This document shows positions 42,552-52,675 of a stretch of 64,000 bases of DNA, in pieces. The notes under the pieces are model-generated. The model saw only the letters and a program-made list of their open reading frames with translations. It searched no databases and had not been told where the DNA came from. The DNA is from Erythrobacter sp047872805 (GTDB taxonomy: Bacteria; Pseudomonadota; Alphaproteobacteria; Sphingomonadales; Sphingomonadaceae). The stretch's first letter is position 1. Every line of letters begins with the position of its first letter. The translations under genes were made by a program, and so were the position numbers. The stretch lies in assembly GCF_047872805.1 (NCBI RefSeq), contig NZ_JBLQUK010000001.1, positions 1 through 64,000 on the forward strand, read 5' to 3'.

Positions 42552-43652
42552 TCAGGCGGAGCGAAGGGTCAGGGGGCGGCGCGAATTGAGCCACCGCTGC
42601 GCCGGTTTTTCGGCCCAGGTATAAAGGATCGCAGAGGAAAACAGGACGATCCCGACAAAACCCCCCAGCCCTGCCCACCCGATCTGGAGATCCTCGCCAA
42701 CAAACAGGATCTTGAAGAGGATGAAGAGCAGGAAATGCGAAAGATAGGTGGCGTAGCTCCAGTCCCCGATCGCCACCAGCGCTCGCGAACCCAGCAGCCG
42801 CGCAGCCAATCCATGATCGAGAGCGAGCGTTAGCAAGAGCGCCGCGATCATTGCGGGCACGAACAAGGTTTCGGGCAGGCTACCGGCAATTCCTGCTCCC
42901 GCGGCGGCAATCATCGCAGCCAATGGAGCAAGAGCCCGGTGCCGCGCATCGCGCTGCCTTTGCCAGATATTTGCCAGCACGATCCCCATCGTGAATTCGA
43001 TCAGGCAGCGTAGCAGGCCGGTGCGGGCGATGTCAGCGTCAAGGATCACGTGCCCCTGAAGCGCAAACCAGCTGTGCAATCCCAGCGCAAGTGCGCCGAG
43101 CACCATCACGAGAACGCCAATTCCCAGCCGCTCCCACCGAACGCCAAGCACCAATAGGGGAAACAGCAAATAGGCACCGAACTCGGTGCTGATCGACCAA
43201 GAAGGATCGTTCCATGCGATCTCACTCGTCAGACCCCAATTGTGGATCAACAGGATATGCAGCGGAAGCTCGGCAAAGGAATAGTCCTCCAAGGGCCTGC
43301 CGGTGATCGCCAGCACCCCGGCAAATGCGGCGAACAGAGCCAGGATCAACGCATGAAGTGGCCAGATCCGGGCGAAGCGTTTCCACAGGAATGGCCCGAT
43401 CTGCGCAGCACCTTGCGAACGAAATCGCTGCTGATAGCTGAGCCACATCACGAAACCCGACAGCATGAAGAACAAGTCCACGGCCAGATAGCCTTTGGAA
43501 AAGCCCGCGATCACGGGCGCTGGCAGAATTTCGGCGAGGCTCAGGCGAATGTGGTAGAGCACCACGAACCACGCCGCCAGCCCGCGCAAACCGGTCAGCT
43601 GATCGAGCTGCGCCGAGCTTGCGCTGATATCAGGAGCCTGCGCGAGGTTCAC
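42552..43652 (-). CDS. Acyltransferase 3 family membrane protein
   Basis: This is a 366-aa O-acyltransferase of the OafA/YrhL type with about ten membrane helices. The opening LTGLRGLAAWFVVLYHIRLS holds the conserved Arg-Gly and His, and GYLAVDLFFMLSGFVMWLSY the second family block. It probably acetylates a surface polysaccharide. ATG 43652 overlaps the stop of the O-antigen-ligase-like gene upstream. Confidence 0.88.
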   Translation of the reverse strand: MNLAQAPDISASSAQLDQLTGLRGLAAWFVVLYHIRLSLAEILPAPVIAGFSKGYLAVDLFFMLSGFVMWLSYQQRFRSQGAAQIGPFLWKRFARIWPLHALILALFAAFAGVLAITGRPLEDYSFAELPLHILLIHNWGLTSEIAWNDPSWSISTEFGAYLLFPLLVLGVRWERLGIGVLVMVLGALALGLHSWFALQGHVILDADIARTGLLRCLIEFTMGIVLANIWQRQRDARHRALAPLAAMIAAAGAGIAGSLPETLFVPAMIAALLLTLALDHGLAARLLGSRALVAIGDWSYATYLSHFLLFILFKILFVGEDLQIGWAGLGGFVGIVLFSSAILYTWAEKPAQRWLNSRRPLTLRSA

Positions 43653-45025
43653 GCCGCGCTTGCCGTTAATGCGGGTTCTCGCACAGGGATAGCAGCGCCA
43701 AGCACGGCAGCCTTGCGTTCGCCTTCACACCGCCGAAGATAATTCGCCAGCCCGATCTGAAAGGCAAGCAGCATCAGCATAGGCGGCGTATATGCGATCC
43801 CGGTGAACAAAGCGCCGACCAGATAGATGATCTGGGCCTGACCCAGTGCCGCGGCCAGCGGTGCTTGCCATTGCTCGCCCTCGCCAGTGCGTTTTTTCCA
43901 GCGGCTATGGATGCGCGCCATTTGCCAAAGCCCGGTCCCTTGCAGCAGAGCCCAAAGCAGCAGCCCCGCCCATCCCTGTTCGCCCAGCACCTCAAAAATG
44001 GCTGAATGATAGGCGCGCGCTTCGTCGGTCACGTCCTCATAGGTGACGGTCGTAGTTCCATCGACCGAATCCTCGACCCGCATGCGATATTCGAATTTAT
44101 TGCCGCGATAGGCGTCAAACCCGCCGCCCCACGGATGATCCTCCACGTAATCGAGGGTCCAAGACCAAACCGCTACGCGCGTCGAGGCGCTCTGGTCCTG
44201 ATCGAATTCGTTGATCGTGCTCATCCGTTCGGTAAAGCTGGCGGGCAGAAACGGGATCGCAGCGACCATCGCAATGGCACCGAGCCCCACGAACAGCGCC
44301 TTCTTCTTCACATGGCGGAACATCAGCAGCAAAAGGACCGCGAAGCATACCAGACCTGTGCGCGCCTCGGTGCCCACCGGGATCAGTGTGCAGGCGAAGA
44401 TAAAGCCATAGCCGAACAATTTCACCCGCCAGTCGGGCGGGAAAATCGAACCGTGGCGCATGAACCAGAGGATCGCCGGGATAATCGCAATCGCCAGGCA
44501 GGCGAGCACGGAAGTCTCATAGATCCCGAAATTGTCGTTCACGATCAGCATGCGGTTTTCATATCCGCCGCCGCCAAACACCACCTTGATCCCGCCGCCG
44601 ATGATGATGATCGCCATCGATAGCAGCATCGTGAGCAGGGCGGCTTCGATCCGCAGTCGCGTGGTCAGCGTCAGCGGCAGGAACATCGCAAACAGCATGG
44701 CTTTCCACACCCAGTCCCACTTGGTCGCGGCGTCCTCGGGGAAATCAGCAAAGCCTGTGGTCCACCAGCAATAGAGCAGCAGCGCGAGCATCAGAAACTG
44801 GCGCAGCGAGAATCGCGCGCCCTCCTTGCGGTCCAGCAGCAGCCACCCGCCAAATGCGGCGGCGAACGCAATCAGCGAGACGGGCAGGCTGACGATCAGC
44901 GAATAGCCAATCCGCTGGGGCGCGAGGATGTCGATGTAGATATACAGCAACACCCAAAGATATGGGCGGCGCAGGCCCAGCACCAGAACAAAGGCGATAA
45001 AGCTCAATAGAACGAGATCAATCAT
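43649..45025 (-). CDS. O-antigen ligase-like protein, exosortase-A-associated type
   Basis: This is a 458-aa membrane protein with about eleven helices and a large extracytoplasmic loop (about 270-360) containing HPWGGGFDAYRGN, as in Wzy/WaaL-type enzymes. The N-terminus (YLWVLLYIYIDILAPQRIGYSL) and the loop fit the putative O-glycosylation ligases linked with exosortase A. It would join or polymerise a surface polysaccharide. ATGs at both ends overlap neighbouring genes, so three genes form one unit. Confidence 0.82.
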   Translation of the reverse strand: MIDLVLLSFIAFVLVLGLRRPYLWVLLYIYIDILAPQRIGYSLIVSLPVSLIAFAAAFGGWLLLDRKEGARFSLRQFLMLALLLYCWWTTGFADFPEDAATKWDWVWKAMLFAMFLPLTLTTRLRIEAALLTMLLSMAIIIIGGGIKVVFGGGGYENRMLIVNDNFGIYETSVLACLAIAIIPAILWFMRHGSIFPPDWRVKLFGYGFIFACTLIPVGTEARTGLVCFAVLLLLMFRHVKKKALFVGLGAIAMVAAIPFLPASFTERMSTINEFDQDQSASTRVAVWSWTLDYVEDHPWGGGFDAYRGNKFEYRMRVEDSVDGTTTVTYEDVTDEARAYHSAIFEVLGEQGWAGLLLWALLQGTGLWQMARIHSRWKKRTGEGEQWQAPLAAALGQAQIIYLVGALFTGIAYTPPMLMLLAFQIGLANYLRRCEGERKAAVLGAAIPVREPALTASAA

Positions 45026-45234
45026 CGCTCCGCCGCTTCCTCGCCCGTGCCCGCGGCAGCATTAGCCCGCTTAGATGGGCGGCGTGAGGCAATGGCGGCC
45101 TCGCGTTCGGCCCGGGCCTTGTCGGAATAGCGTTTGATTAGCGGATCAACATCGAGATGCCCGCTCATAACCAGCCGCAGCAGGGCAATTGCAAGCAGGC
45201 CATGTCCAAGCGCAAGGGCGAAATAGTCGATCAT
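45022..45234 (-). CDS. Small single-helix membrane protein, unknown
   Basis: This is a 70-aa protein with one helix (YFALALGHGLLAIALLRLVM), then a charged tail (KRYSDKARAEREAAIASRR). It is not recognised. The start ATG 45234 has GGAA upstream; a GTG at 45279 is possible. Its TGA overlaps the ligase start. Placement suggests a partner of the ligase or of a polysaccharide complex. Confidence 0.6.
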   Translation of the reverse strand: MIDYFALALGHGLLAIALLRLVMSGHLDVDPLIKRYSDKARAEREAAIASRRPSKRANAAAGTGEEAAER

Positions 45235-45300
45235 CAATTCCGGGCCATAGCGCCATGCGGTTGACGCGGCGTTAAGCACAATGGGGCTATCGCGGATGAT

Positions 45301-46566
45301 ATGACGCGCATTCTACACGTTCTCGATCATTCGCTGCCGCTGCACAGTGGATACACTTTCCGCACTCGCGCCATAATGAAGGCGCAGATCGCAGCCGGGC
45401 TGGAAGTGCGCGGGATCACGTCGCAGCGCCACAACCTCGAATCCGCGGCGGACAGCGATCAGGAAGTCATCGACGCGCTGACGTTTCACCGCACCCCCGG
45501 CACGCCCAGCGGCCCGATGCTGGTCAGTGAGCTTGGCGAGATGGCGGCGCTGTCGGCGGCGATCCAGAAACTGACACAGGATTGGCGGCCTGACATTATC
45601 CACGCACATTCCCCGGCGCTGAATGGCGGCGGCGCATTGCGGGCCGCGCGCGCGCTGGACATTCCGATCGTTTATGAAATTCGCGCCTTCTGGGAAGACG
45701 CCGCTGTGGGCAATCGCACCGGCACGCATGGCTCGGCCAAATATCGCCTTACGCGCAGCCTTGAAACGCAGGTGGCGACCCGCGCCGATGCTTTGTTCAC
45801 CATCTGTCAGGGCCTGCGCGAGGATCTGATCGGGCGCGGCATTTCCGCAGGCAAGATCGGGGTGATGCCCAACGGGGTCGACCTAACGCTGTTTGGCGAT
45901 CCGCCGCCGCGCGACGATGCTCTGGCGGCGCAGCTGGGGATCGAGCCCGGGGCACCGGTCGCCGGCTACATCGGCAGTTTTTACGATTACGAAGGGGTGG
46001 ACGATCTGATCGCCGCCATGCCTATGCTGCGCGCTGCGCATCCGGGCGCGCGGCTGTTGTTGGTCGGTGCGGGCACGATGGAACGCGAATGGCGCGATGT
46101 TGCAGCGCAATTGCCCGAGCCAGAGGCGGTGATCTTTGCCGGACGGGTACCGCACGATGCGGTGGATCGCTATTATTCGCTGATCGATATGCTCGCCTAT
46201 CCGCGCAAGCAATCGCGGCTGACCGATCTGGTCACCCCGCTCAAACCACTCGAAGCGATGGCGCAGCGGCGGATCGTCGCGGCCTCCAATGTCGGCGGCC
46301 ACCGCGAACTGATCGCGCATGGCGAGACGGGTTTCCTGTTCGCGCCCGATGATCCCGCCGCCTGCGCCGCTGCACTGGGCGAAATATTCGACATGCGCGC
46401 CGGTTGGGATGCGGTCCGCGACCGCGCGGTGGACCATGTCCGCGCCCGGCACGATTGGCACACCAATGCCCGGCGTTATCTCGACGTTTACCAACTCTTG
46501 CTAGCGCATGGCGGTCACTGCGGCGGCGCTTTGCCCGACCAGTGCGAACAGGGTTTGCGGGCCTAG
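45301..46566 (+). CDS. Glycosyltransferase family 4, exosortase-A-associated type
   Basis: This is a 421-aa GT-B enzyme. The opening HVLDHSLPLHSGYTFRTRAI is characteristic of the glycosyltransferases found with exosortase A polysaccharide loci. The acceptor part includes HAHSPALNGGGAL and YEIRAFWEDAA. The donor part includes PNGVDLTLF, AGRVPHDAVDRYYSLIDML and LTDLVTPLKPLEAMA with the usual Glu. It is divergent from the ligase gene. The exosortase itself is not in the window. Confidence 0.85.
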   Translation: MTRILHVLDHSLPLHSGYTFRTRAIMKAQIAAGLEVRGITSQRHNLESAADSDQEVIDALTFHRTPGTPSGPMLVSELGEMAALSAAIQKLTQDWRPDIIHAHSPALNGGGALRAARALDIPIVYEIRAFWEDAAVGNRTGTHGSAKYRLTRSLETQVATRADALFTICQGLREDLIGRGISAGKIGVMPNGVDLTLFGDPPPRDDALAAQLGIEPGAPVAGYIGSFYDYEGVDDLIAAMPMLRAAHPGARLLLVGAGTMEREWRDVAAQLPEPEAVIFAGRVPHDAVDRYYSLIDMLAYPRKQSRLTDLVTPLKPLEAMAQRRIVAASNVGGHRELIAHGETGFLFAPDDPAACAAALGEIFDMRAGWDAVRDRAVDHVRARHDWHTNARRYLDVYQLLLAHGGHCGGALPDQCEQGLRA

Positions 46567-46608
46567 GGACATGGTGATCCTGCGGCCCCAAGAAGCATAA
46601 GGGCCGAC

Positions 46609-47811
46609 ATGCGTCTCAGGAATTATTTCGAGCGAAAGCCAGCCGCCTATAGCGCGGCGCATGGCCGCAGCAAAAGCGCGCCGCGTTCGATTGCCGCGCA
46701 TGGTTCATTCGTGCCCATGCTGACAATCTGGGGCGCGGCGCTGCTGGGGCTGGCGATCATCGTCCTGCCTGATAGCGCGATTGTCCGGATGAGCATGGTG
46801 AGCGGGCTTGTGTCGCTGGGCGGTTCGGCAAAGTTCGTGTTCGCCGGGATTGCTGCGGCATTGGGCGGCGGTCTCGCCTTTGTCATCGCCAACGCGCTGC
46901 GGGACCGCGCACGCGGGAATGAAGCACAAGTTTCGGTGGTGGGCGCGGTTTCTTCGCGCCGAGTGCGTCCAATCGATCCGGTGACCGACCTTGGCAGCGA
47001 CAGCCTCGATGCCCCGATCGAAACCATGCCGTTTGGGGTTGAGGATGAGGAGGACGCCTTCGATCCCGCCGCCTATACCGGCAACCCGGCAGCCATTGCC
47101 TCAGCGCGGCGCGAGCCGACGCTGGGCGAACTGGCAAAACGCGGATATGAGATTGAAGAACCGCAAGACGCTGCGGCGCCCGAGACAACGGGCGGATTCA
47201 CCCGTCGGCATTTCAAGGACGCGCTGATCGAAACCTGCGAAGGCGCAACCTGCGAAGCCGCCGCCGGTGTGGTTGACACGGCAGCGGGCGAATATTCGAG
47301 CCTGAGCCGGATTTCTCCCAAACCCAAAGCGGGATCTGCGCCGCTTGCAGAGCGCCCGCGGGCGCTTGACCTCAGCGAATTTGCCGAACTGCCGGGCCGC
47401 AATGCGGTGTGGGTAGAGGAACAAGGTGCGGAGAAAGCTTCGGCATCACCCTCTTCCATCCGCCCTGCTCAGCCGCCTGCGACCGCGCTGGAAAAGCTGC
47501 GCCAGACGCCACCCGAAGACCTCAGCCTGGTGCAGATGGTTGAACGCTTTGCCGCGGCGCTGCACGAACGCCAAGAAAGCGAGCGCAGCGGCCCATCCCG
47601 GCGCGGCAGCCGCCATGGAACCGGCGGCGAGACTGTCTTGGCGGAGGCATTGAAAGCGCTCGACCTGTTCACGAAAGGAGGCTTTGATCTGAACAGCGAT
47701 GATGCTACCGACCAGACAGCGGCAGAGGATGGACCCGACGAATTGGGCCAGACCGAACGCCAATTGCGCGATGCGCTGGTCAAATTGCGGTCCCTGCGCG
47801 GCGCGGGCTAG
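46609..47811 (+). CDS. Hypothetical two-helix membrane protein with long cytoplasmic tail
   Basis: This is a 400-aa protein not recognised. A basic N-terminus (about 1-34) precedes two membrane helices (about 36-54 and 72-96) with a short loop. The remaining 300 residues are acidic, low in predicted structure and rich in Ala, Glu and Pro. A short helical block near the end (EDLSLVQMVERFAAALHERQ) and a final coiled segment may bind partners. It follows the glycosyltransferase gene. Confidence 0.65.
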   Translation: MRLRNYFERKPAAYSAAHGRSKSAPRSIAAHGSFVPMLTIWGAALLGLAIIVLPDSAIVRMSMVSGLVSLGGSAKFVFAGIAAALGGGLAFVIANALRDRARGNEAQVSVVGAVSSRRVRPIDPVTDLGSDSLDAPIETMPFGVEDEEDAFDPAAYTGNPAAIASARREPTLGELAKRGYEIEEPQDAAAPETTGGFTRRHFKDALIETCEGATCEAAAGVVDTAAGEYSSLSRISPKPKAGSAPLAERPRALDLSEFAELPGRNAVWVEEQGAEKASASPSSIRPAQPPATALEKLRQTPPEDLSLVQMVERFAAALHERQESERSGPSRRGSRHGTGGETVLAEALKALDLFTKGGFDLNSDDATDQTAAEDGPDELGQTERQLRDALVKLRSLRGAG

Positions 47812-48022
47812 GTCAATTCGCGCAATCAAGCTAAAGACAGGCTTTGCGTCCGTGTAATTTTACTGCGCGTTTCGCGGTTGCAAAATCGCAATTCCATCGG
47901 CAATAGGAAGGCGAACACAGCGCGGCCCGGACCGCCCGTCTGGTGCGCTCGCCATTCACGCCGCTGCCGCGATCCGCTTGACGGTTGCTTGGCTGGGGCA
48001 TCTGACAGAACGGATTCTTGCC

Positions 48023-51000
48023 ATGGGATACCCTGATTCCCAGGGTCTTTACGACCCCGCCAACGAACATGACGCCTGCGGTGTGGGCATGGTCGCGCAT
48101 ATCAAAGGCGCGCGCAGCCATGCGATTGTCGAACAATCGCTGGAAATTCTCGCCAATCTCGATCATCGCGGCGCGGTTGGGGCCGACCCCTTGCTGGGCG
48201 ACGGCGCGGGATTGCTGATGCAAATACCCGATGCGCTGATCCGTCGCTGGGCGAATGAGAACGGCCACGATCTGCCGCCAGAGGGACATTATGCGGTCGC
48301 CATGTGCTTCATGCCGCAGGACGATGCCGCGCGGTTTTTCGTCAAGGAACGCTTTGCCGCGCTCGCCGCGAAGGAAGGGCAGCGACTGATCGGGTGGCGT
48401 GATGTGCCGACCACGCTCGACGGGCTGGGCGATGCGGTGATCGCGTCAATGCCGGTCATCCGGCAGGCGATCATCACTCGCGGCGAAAGCTGCGCCGACC
48501 AGGACGCATTTGAACGCAAATTGCTGGCCATTCGCAAACAGACGCTCAACCCGCTGGCAAAGCTGGCGGTGAAGCACGATCTGCCGCGCGTCGTCGACAC
48601 CTATATGCCCAGCGTGTCGAGCCGCACAATCGTGTACAAGGGGCTGCTGCTGGCGACGCAGGTGCAGAGTTTTTACGATGATTTGCGCGACCCCGAATGC
48701 GTCAGCGCGTTTGGGCTGGTGCATCAACGGTTTTCGACCAACACCTTTCCCAGCTGGAAACTGGCGCATCCGTTCCGCTTCATCGCGCATAACGGGGAAA
48801 TCAACACGGTTCGCGGCAATGTGAACTGGATGAACGCGCGCCGCCGGACGATGGAAAGCGAACTGCTCGGCCCCGATCTCGACAAGATGTGGCCGATCAT
48901 TCCACACGGCCAATCGGACACTGCCTGTCTCGACAATGCGCTCGAATTGCTGCTGGCGGGTGGATACAGCCTCGCCCATGCGATGATGATGCTGATCCCC
49001 GAAGCGTGGAACGGCAATGATCTGATGGATCCGGAACGGCGCGCCTTTTACGAATATCACGCCGCCTTGATGGAGCCGTGGGACGGTCCGGCGGCGGTGT
49101 GTTTCACCGACGGGCGCCAGATTGGCGCGACGCTCGACCGCAATGGGCTGCGCCCGGCGCGGTTCTGTGTGACCAAGGACGACATCGTCTGCCTCGCCTC
49201 GGAAAGCGGGGTGCTGCCCTTTGCCGAAGCAGACATCGTGCGCAAATGGCGGCTGCAACCGGGCAAGATGCTGCTGATCGACCTCGAACAGGGGCGCATC
49301 ATCGAAGATGAGGAGCTGAAGGCAGAGCTCGCGGGGGCCGAACCCTTCGCCAAATGGCTCGAGGAAGCGCAGTTCAAGCTCGACGATATCCGCGAGATTG
49401 AGCCTGAGCTGTCCGAAGTGTCTGAACACACCACCACACTGCTGCAACGCCAGCAGGCTTTCGGTTACACGCAGGAAGACGTCTCGCGCTTTCTCGAACC
49501 GATGGCGCTGAACGGGGACGATCCGATCGGGTCGATGGGCACCGACACGCCGATTGCAGTCCTGTCGAACAGGGCGCGGCTGTTGTATGATTATTTCAAG
49601 CAGAATTTTGCGCAGGTCACCAATCCGCCGATTGATCCAATCCGCGAAGAACTGGTGATGAGCCTGCTGTCGATGATCGGTCCGCGCCCCAATCTGCTGG
49701 GTCACGATGCCGGGACGCACAAACGGCTTGAGGTCGAACAGCCGATCCTCACCAATGAAGACCTCGCCAAGATCCGTTCGGTCGAGGCGGTGCTCGATGG
49801 GGCGTTTCGCTGTGCGACCATTGACATCACCTTTGACGCGGAAAAAGGGGTCGAGGGGATTGAACTGGCCCTGCGCGAAATGTGCTGGGCCGCGACCGAG
49901 GCTGTGCTGCAGGACCAGAACATCCTGATCCTGTCCGACCGCGCGCAGAACGCCGACCGCGTGCCAATGCCCGCGCTGCTGGCAACGGCGGCGGTGCATC
50001 ATCACCTCGTGCGGCAGGGCTTGCGGATGCAGACCGGGCTGGTGGTCGAATCGGGCGAACCGCGCGAAGTGCATCATTTCTGCGTGCTCGCCGGTTACGG
50101 TGCCGAAGCGATCAATCCCTATGTGGCGTTCGAAACGCTGGAGGATATTCGCGCGCGCAAACATCCCGAAGCCTCCAGCGAGACGGTCCAGCAAAACTAC
50201 ATCAAGGCGATCGGTAAAGGGCTGCGCAAGGTCATGTCCAAGATGGGCATTTCGACCTATCAGTCCTATTGCGGCGCACAGATCTTTGACGCGGTCGGGC
50301 TGTCGAGCGAATTTGTCGAACGCTATTTCACCGGCACCGCCACCATGATCGAAGGCGCCGGGCTGGACCAGATCGCCGAGGAAAGCGTGCGCCGCCATGC
50401 GCAGGCTTACGGCGACAATCCGCTGTATAAGGGGATGCTAGACGCTGGCGGCATCTACCAATACCGGCTGCGCGGCGAGGAACACGCCTGGACCCCGCAG
50501 AATGTCGCGCAATTGCAGCACGCGGTGCGCGGCAACGACGCCGCCACTTACGAAGAATTCGCGCGCAGCATCAACGAACAATCCGAACGGCTGCTGACCA
50601 TTCGCGGGCTGATGCAACTCAAAAAAGCCAAGCGTCCGGTCCCGATTGAGGAAGTCGAACCAGCAAGCGAAATCGTCAAACGCTTTAGCACCGGCGCGAT
50701 GAGCCTGGGTTCAATCAGCCATGAAGCGCATTCGACCATGGCGCTGGCGATGAACCGCATCGGCGGACGTTCCAACACCGGCGAAGGCGGTGAAGAGCCG
50801 TTCCGCTTCACCGCGCTGGACAATGGCGATTCGATGCGCAGCGCGATCAAACAGGTCGCCAGCGGACGATTTGGCGTGACCACCGAATATCTGGTCAATG
50901 CCGACGATATTCAGATCAAGATGGCGCAGGGCGCAAAGCCCGGCGAGGGCGGGCAATTGCCCGGTCACAAGGTCGATAAACGCATCGGCGCGGTGCGCCA

Positions 51001-52663
51001 CTCGACCCCCGGCGTGGGCCTGATTTCCCCGCCGCCGCATCACGACATCTATTCGATCGAAGACCTTGCGCAGCTGATCCATGATCTCAAAAACGTCAAT
51101 CCGGCGGCGCGTATTTCGGTCAAGCTGGTGTCCGAAGTGGGCGTCGGCACGGTCGCGGCGGGCGTATCAAAGGCGCGCGCGGATCATGTCACCATCTCCG
51201 GCTATGACGGCGGCACCGGCGCATCGCCGCTGACATCGCTGACGCATGCGGGCAGTCCGTGGGAAATCGGGCTGGCCGAAACGCAACAGACATTGCTGCT
51301 CAACGATTTGCGCAGCCGCATAGCGGTGCAGGTTGATGGCGGCCTGCGCACCGGGCGCGACGTCGCCATTGGCGCGTTGCTGGGCGCAGACGAGTTTGGC
51401 TTTGCCACCGCCCCGCTGATCGCAGCGGGGTGCATCATGATGCGCAAATGCCATCTCAACACCTGCCCTGTGGGCGTGGCTACACAAGACCCGGTGCTGC
51501 GCGCGCGGTTTACCGGACAGCCCGAACATGTGGTCAATTACATGTTCTTCGTGGCCGAGGAATTGCGCGGGATCATGGCCGAAATGGGTTTCCGCACCGT
51601 CGCCGAAATGGTCGGCAGGGTGGACCGGCTCGACATGGATCGGATGCACCGCCACTGGAAAGCGCGCGGAATCGATCTTTCGCGGGTGCTCCACCGCGTC
51701 AGGATCGCCGAGGGCGCGCCGCTGCTCAACACCGAAGTGCAGGATCACGGTCTTGGCGCTGCGATCGACAATGCACTGATCGCCGATTGCCGCGAAGCCA
51801 TCACGGCGAAAGCGCCGGTGCAGCTCAGCTATGATATCCGCAATGTAAACCGCACCGTCGGGGCCATGCTGTCGGGCGAAATCGCGCGGAAGCATGGGCA
51901 CGAAGGGCTGCCGGTGGACACCATCCGCGTGAACCTTACCGGGGTCGCCGGGCAAAGCTTTGGCGCGTGGCTGGCGCATGGCGTGACGCTCGATCTGGTG
52001 GGCGATGCCAATGATTACGTTGGCAAGGGATTGTCTGGGGGCCGCATCATTGTGCGCCCCCCCGAAGGCGTGCCGCGCAATTCGGGCGATAACATCATTG
52101 TCGGCAACACCGTGCTGTATGGCGCGATTGCGGGCGAGGCCTATTTCAGCGGGGTCGCGGGCGAACGGTTCGCGGTGCGCAATTCGGGCGCGATTGCCGT
52201 GGTCGAAGGCGCGGGCGATCATGCCTGTGAATATATGACCGGCGGCGTTGTGGTGGTGCTGGGCAAGACCGGGCGCAATTTCGCCGCCGGGATGAGCGGC
52301 GGGGTCGCCTATGTCTACGATCCCGACGGCACATTCCCGCAATTGGTGAACCATGCGCAGGTCGATCTGGTGGCGGTTTGCGCCGAGCCAGACCGCGATG
52401 AAGGAACCGGCTGGCCGCAGCAGCGCGGCGCCAATGTGCGCGATTTCGGCATGGGAGATATGCTGCGTCATGATGCCGAGCGGCTGCGGGTGCTGGTCGA
52501 ACGGCATTTGCTTCACACCGGAAGCAGCGTGGCGAGCGCGATGCTGAAAGATTGGAACGCCGCGCTGACCCGCTTCGTCAAGGTTATGCCGCGCGATTAC
52601 AAACACGCGCTTGAGGCTCTCGAAGCCGAGCGCGAAGAGGCCGCCAGCGTGGCGGCGGAATAA
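48023..52663 (+). CDS. gltB: Glutamate synthase (NADPH) large subunit
   Basis: This 1546-aa enzyme of ammonia assimilation uses glutamine and 2-oxoglutarate to form two glutamates. The catalytic N-terminal Cys follows a short propeptide (NEHDACGVGMVAHIKG). The FMN/central region includes TGAMSLGSISHEAHSTMA. The 3Fe-4S cluster is in MMRKCHLNTCPVGVATQDP, and the C-terminal beta-helix (GXXG repeats) closes the protein. ATG 48023 is chosen because the longer frame adds 15 residues before the usual start. gltD follows after 12 bp. Confidence 0.96.
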   Translation: MGYPDSQGLYDPANEHDACGVGMVAHIKGARSHAIVEQSLEILANLDHRGAVGADPLLGDGAGLLMQIPDALIRRWANENGHDLPPEGHYAVAMCFMPQDDAARFFVKERFAALAAKEGQRLIGWRDVPTTLDGLGDAVIASMPVIRQAIITRGESCADQDAFERKLLAIRKQTLNPLAKLAVKHDLPRVVDTYMPSVSSRTIVYKGLLLATQVQSFYDDLRDPECVSAFGLVHQRFSTNTFPSWKLAHPFRFIAHNGEINTVRGNVNWMNARRRTMESELLGPDLDKMWPIIPHGQSDTACLDNALELLLAGGYSLAHAMMMLIPEAWNGNDLMDPERRAFYEYHAALMEPWDGPAAVCFTDGRQIGATLDRNGLRPARFCVTKDDIVCLASESGVLPFAEADIVRKWRLQPGKMLLIDLEQGRIIEDEELKAELAGAEPFAKWLEEAQFKLDDIREIEPELSEVSEHTTTLLQRQQAFGYTQEDVSRFLEPMALNGDDPIGSMGTDTPIAVLSNRARLLYDYFKQNFAQVTNPPIDPIREELVMSLLSMIGPRPNLLGHDAGTHKRLEVEQPILTNEDLAKIRSVEAVLDGAFRCATIDITFDAEKGVEGIELALREMCWAATEAVLQDQNILILSDRAQNADRVPMPALLATAAVHHHLVRQGLRMQTGLVVESGEPREVHHFCVLAGYGAEAINPYVAFETLEDIRARKHPEASSETVQQNYIKAIGKGLRKVMSKMGISTYQSYCGAQIFDAVGLSSEFVERYFTGTATMIEGAGLDQIAEESVRRHAQAYGDNPLYKGMLDAGGIYQYRLRGEEHAWTPQNVAQLQHAVRGNDAATYEEFARSINEQSERLLTIRGLMQLKKAKRPVPIEEVEPASEIVKRFSTGAMSLGSISHEAHSTMALAMNRIGGRSNTGEGGEEPFRFTALDNGDSMRSAIKQVASGRFGVTTEYLVNADDIQIKMAQGAKPGEGGQLPGHKVDKRIGAVRHSTPGVGLISPPPHHDIYSIEDLAQLIHDLKNVNPAARISVKLVSEVGVGTVAAGVSKARADHVTISGYDGGTGASPLTSLTHAGSPWEIGLAETQQTLLLNDLRSRIAVQVDGGLRTGRDVAIGALLGADEFGFATAPLIAAGCIMMRKCHLNTCPVGVATQDPVLRARFTGQPEHVVNYMFFVAEELRGIMAEMGFRTVAEMVGRVDRLDMDRMHRHWKARGIDLSRVLHRVRIAEGAPLLNTEVQDHGLGAAIDNALIADCREAITAKAPVQLSYDIRNVNRTVGAMLSGEIARKHGHEGLPVDTIRVNLTGVAGQSFGAWLAHGVTLDLVGDANDYVGKGLSGGRIIVRPPEGVPRNSGDNIIVGNTVLYGAIAGEAYFSGVAGERFAVRNSGAIAVVEGAGDHACEYMTGGVVVVLGKTGRNFAAGMSGGVAYVYDPDGTFPQLVNHAQVDLVAVCAEPDRDEGTGWPQQRGANVRDFGMGDMLRHDAERLRVLVERHLLHTGSSVASAMLKDWNAALTRFVKVMPRDYKHALEALEAEREEAASVAAE

Positions 52664-52675
52664 AGGTCAGGACCA

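Noticed and set aside
47978..48022. Longer gltB start
   Set aside because: GltB is matured to a near-N-terminal Cys; the shorter start gives the usual short propeptide.
48446..50398. 650-codon frame antisense to gltB
   Set aside because: It is fully inside a well-conserved gltB; its composition (His, Arg, Gln) is that of a mirror frame in high-GC coding DNA.
51167..52606. 479-codon frame antisense to gltB
   Set aside because: Same reason; no domain recognisable and no ribosome site considered convincing.
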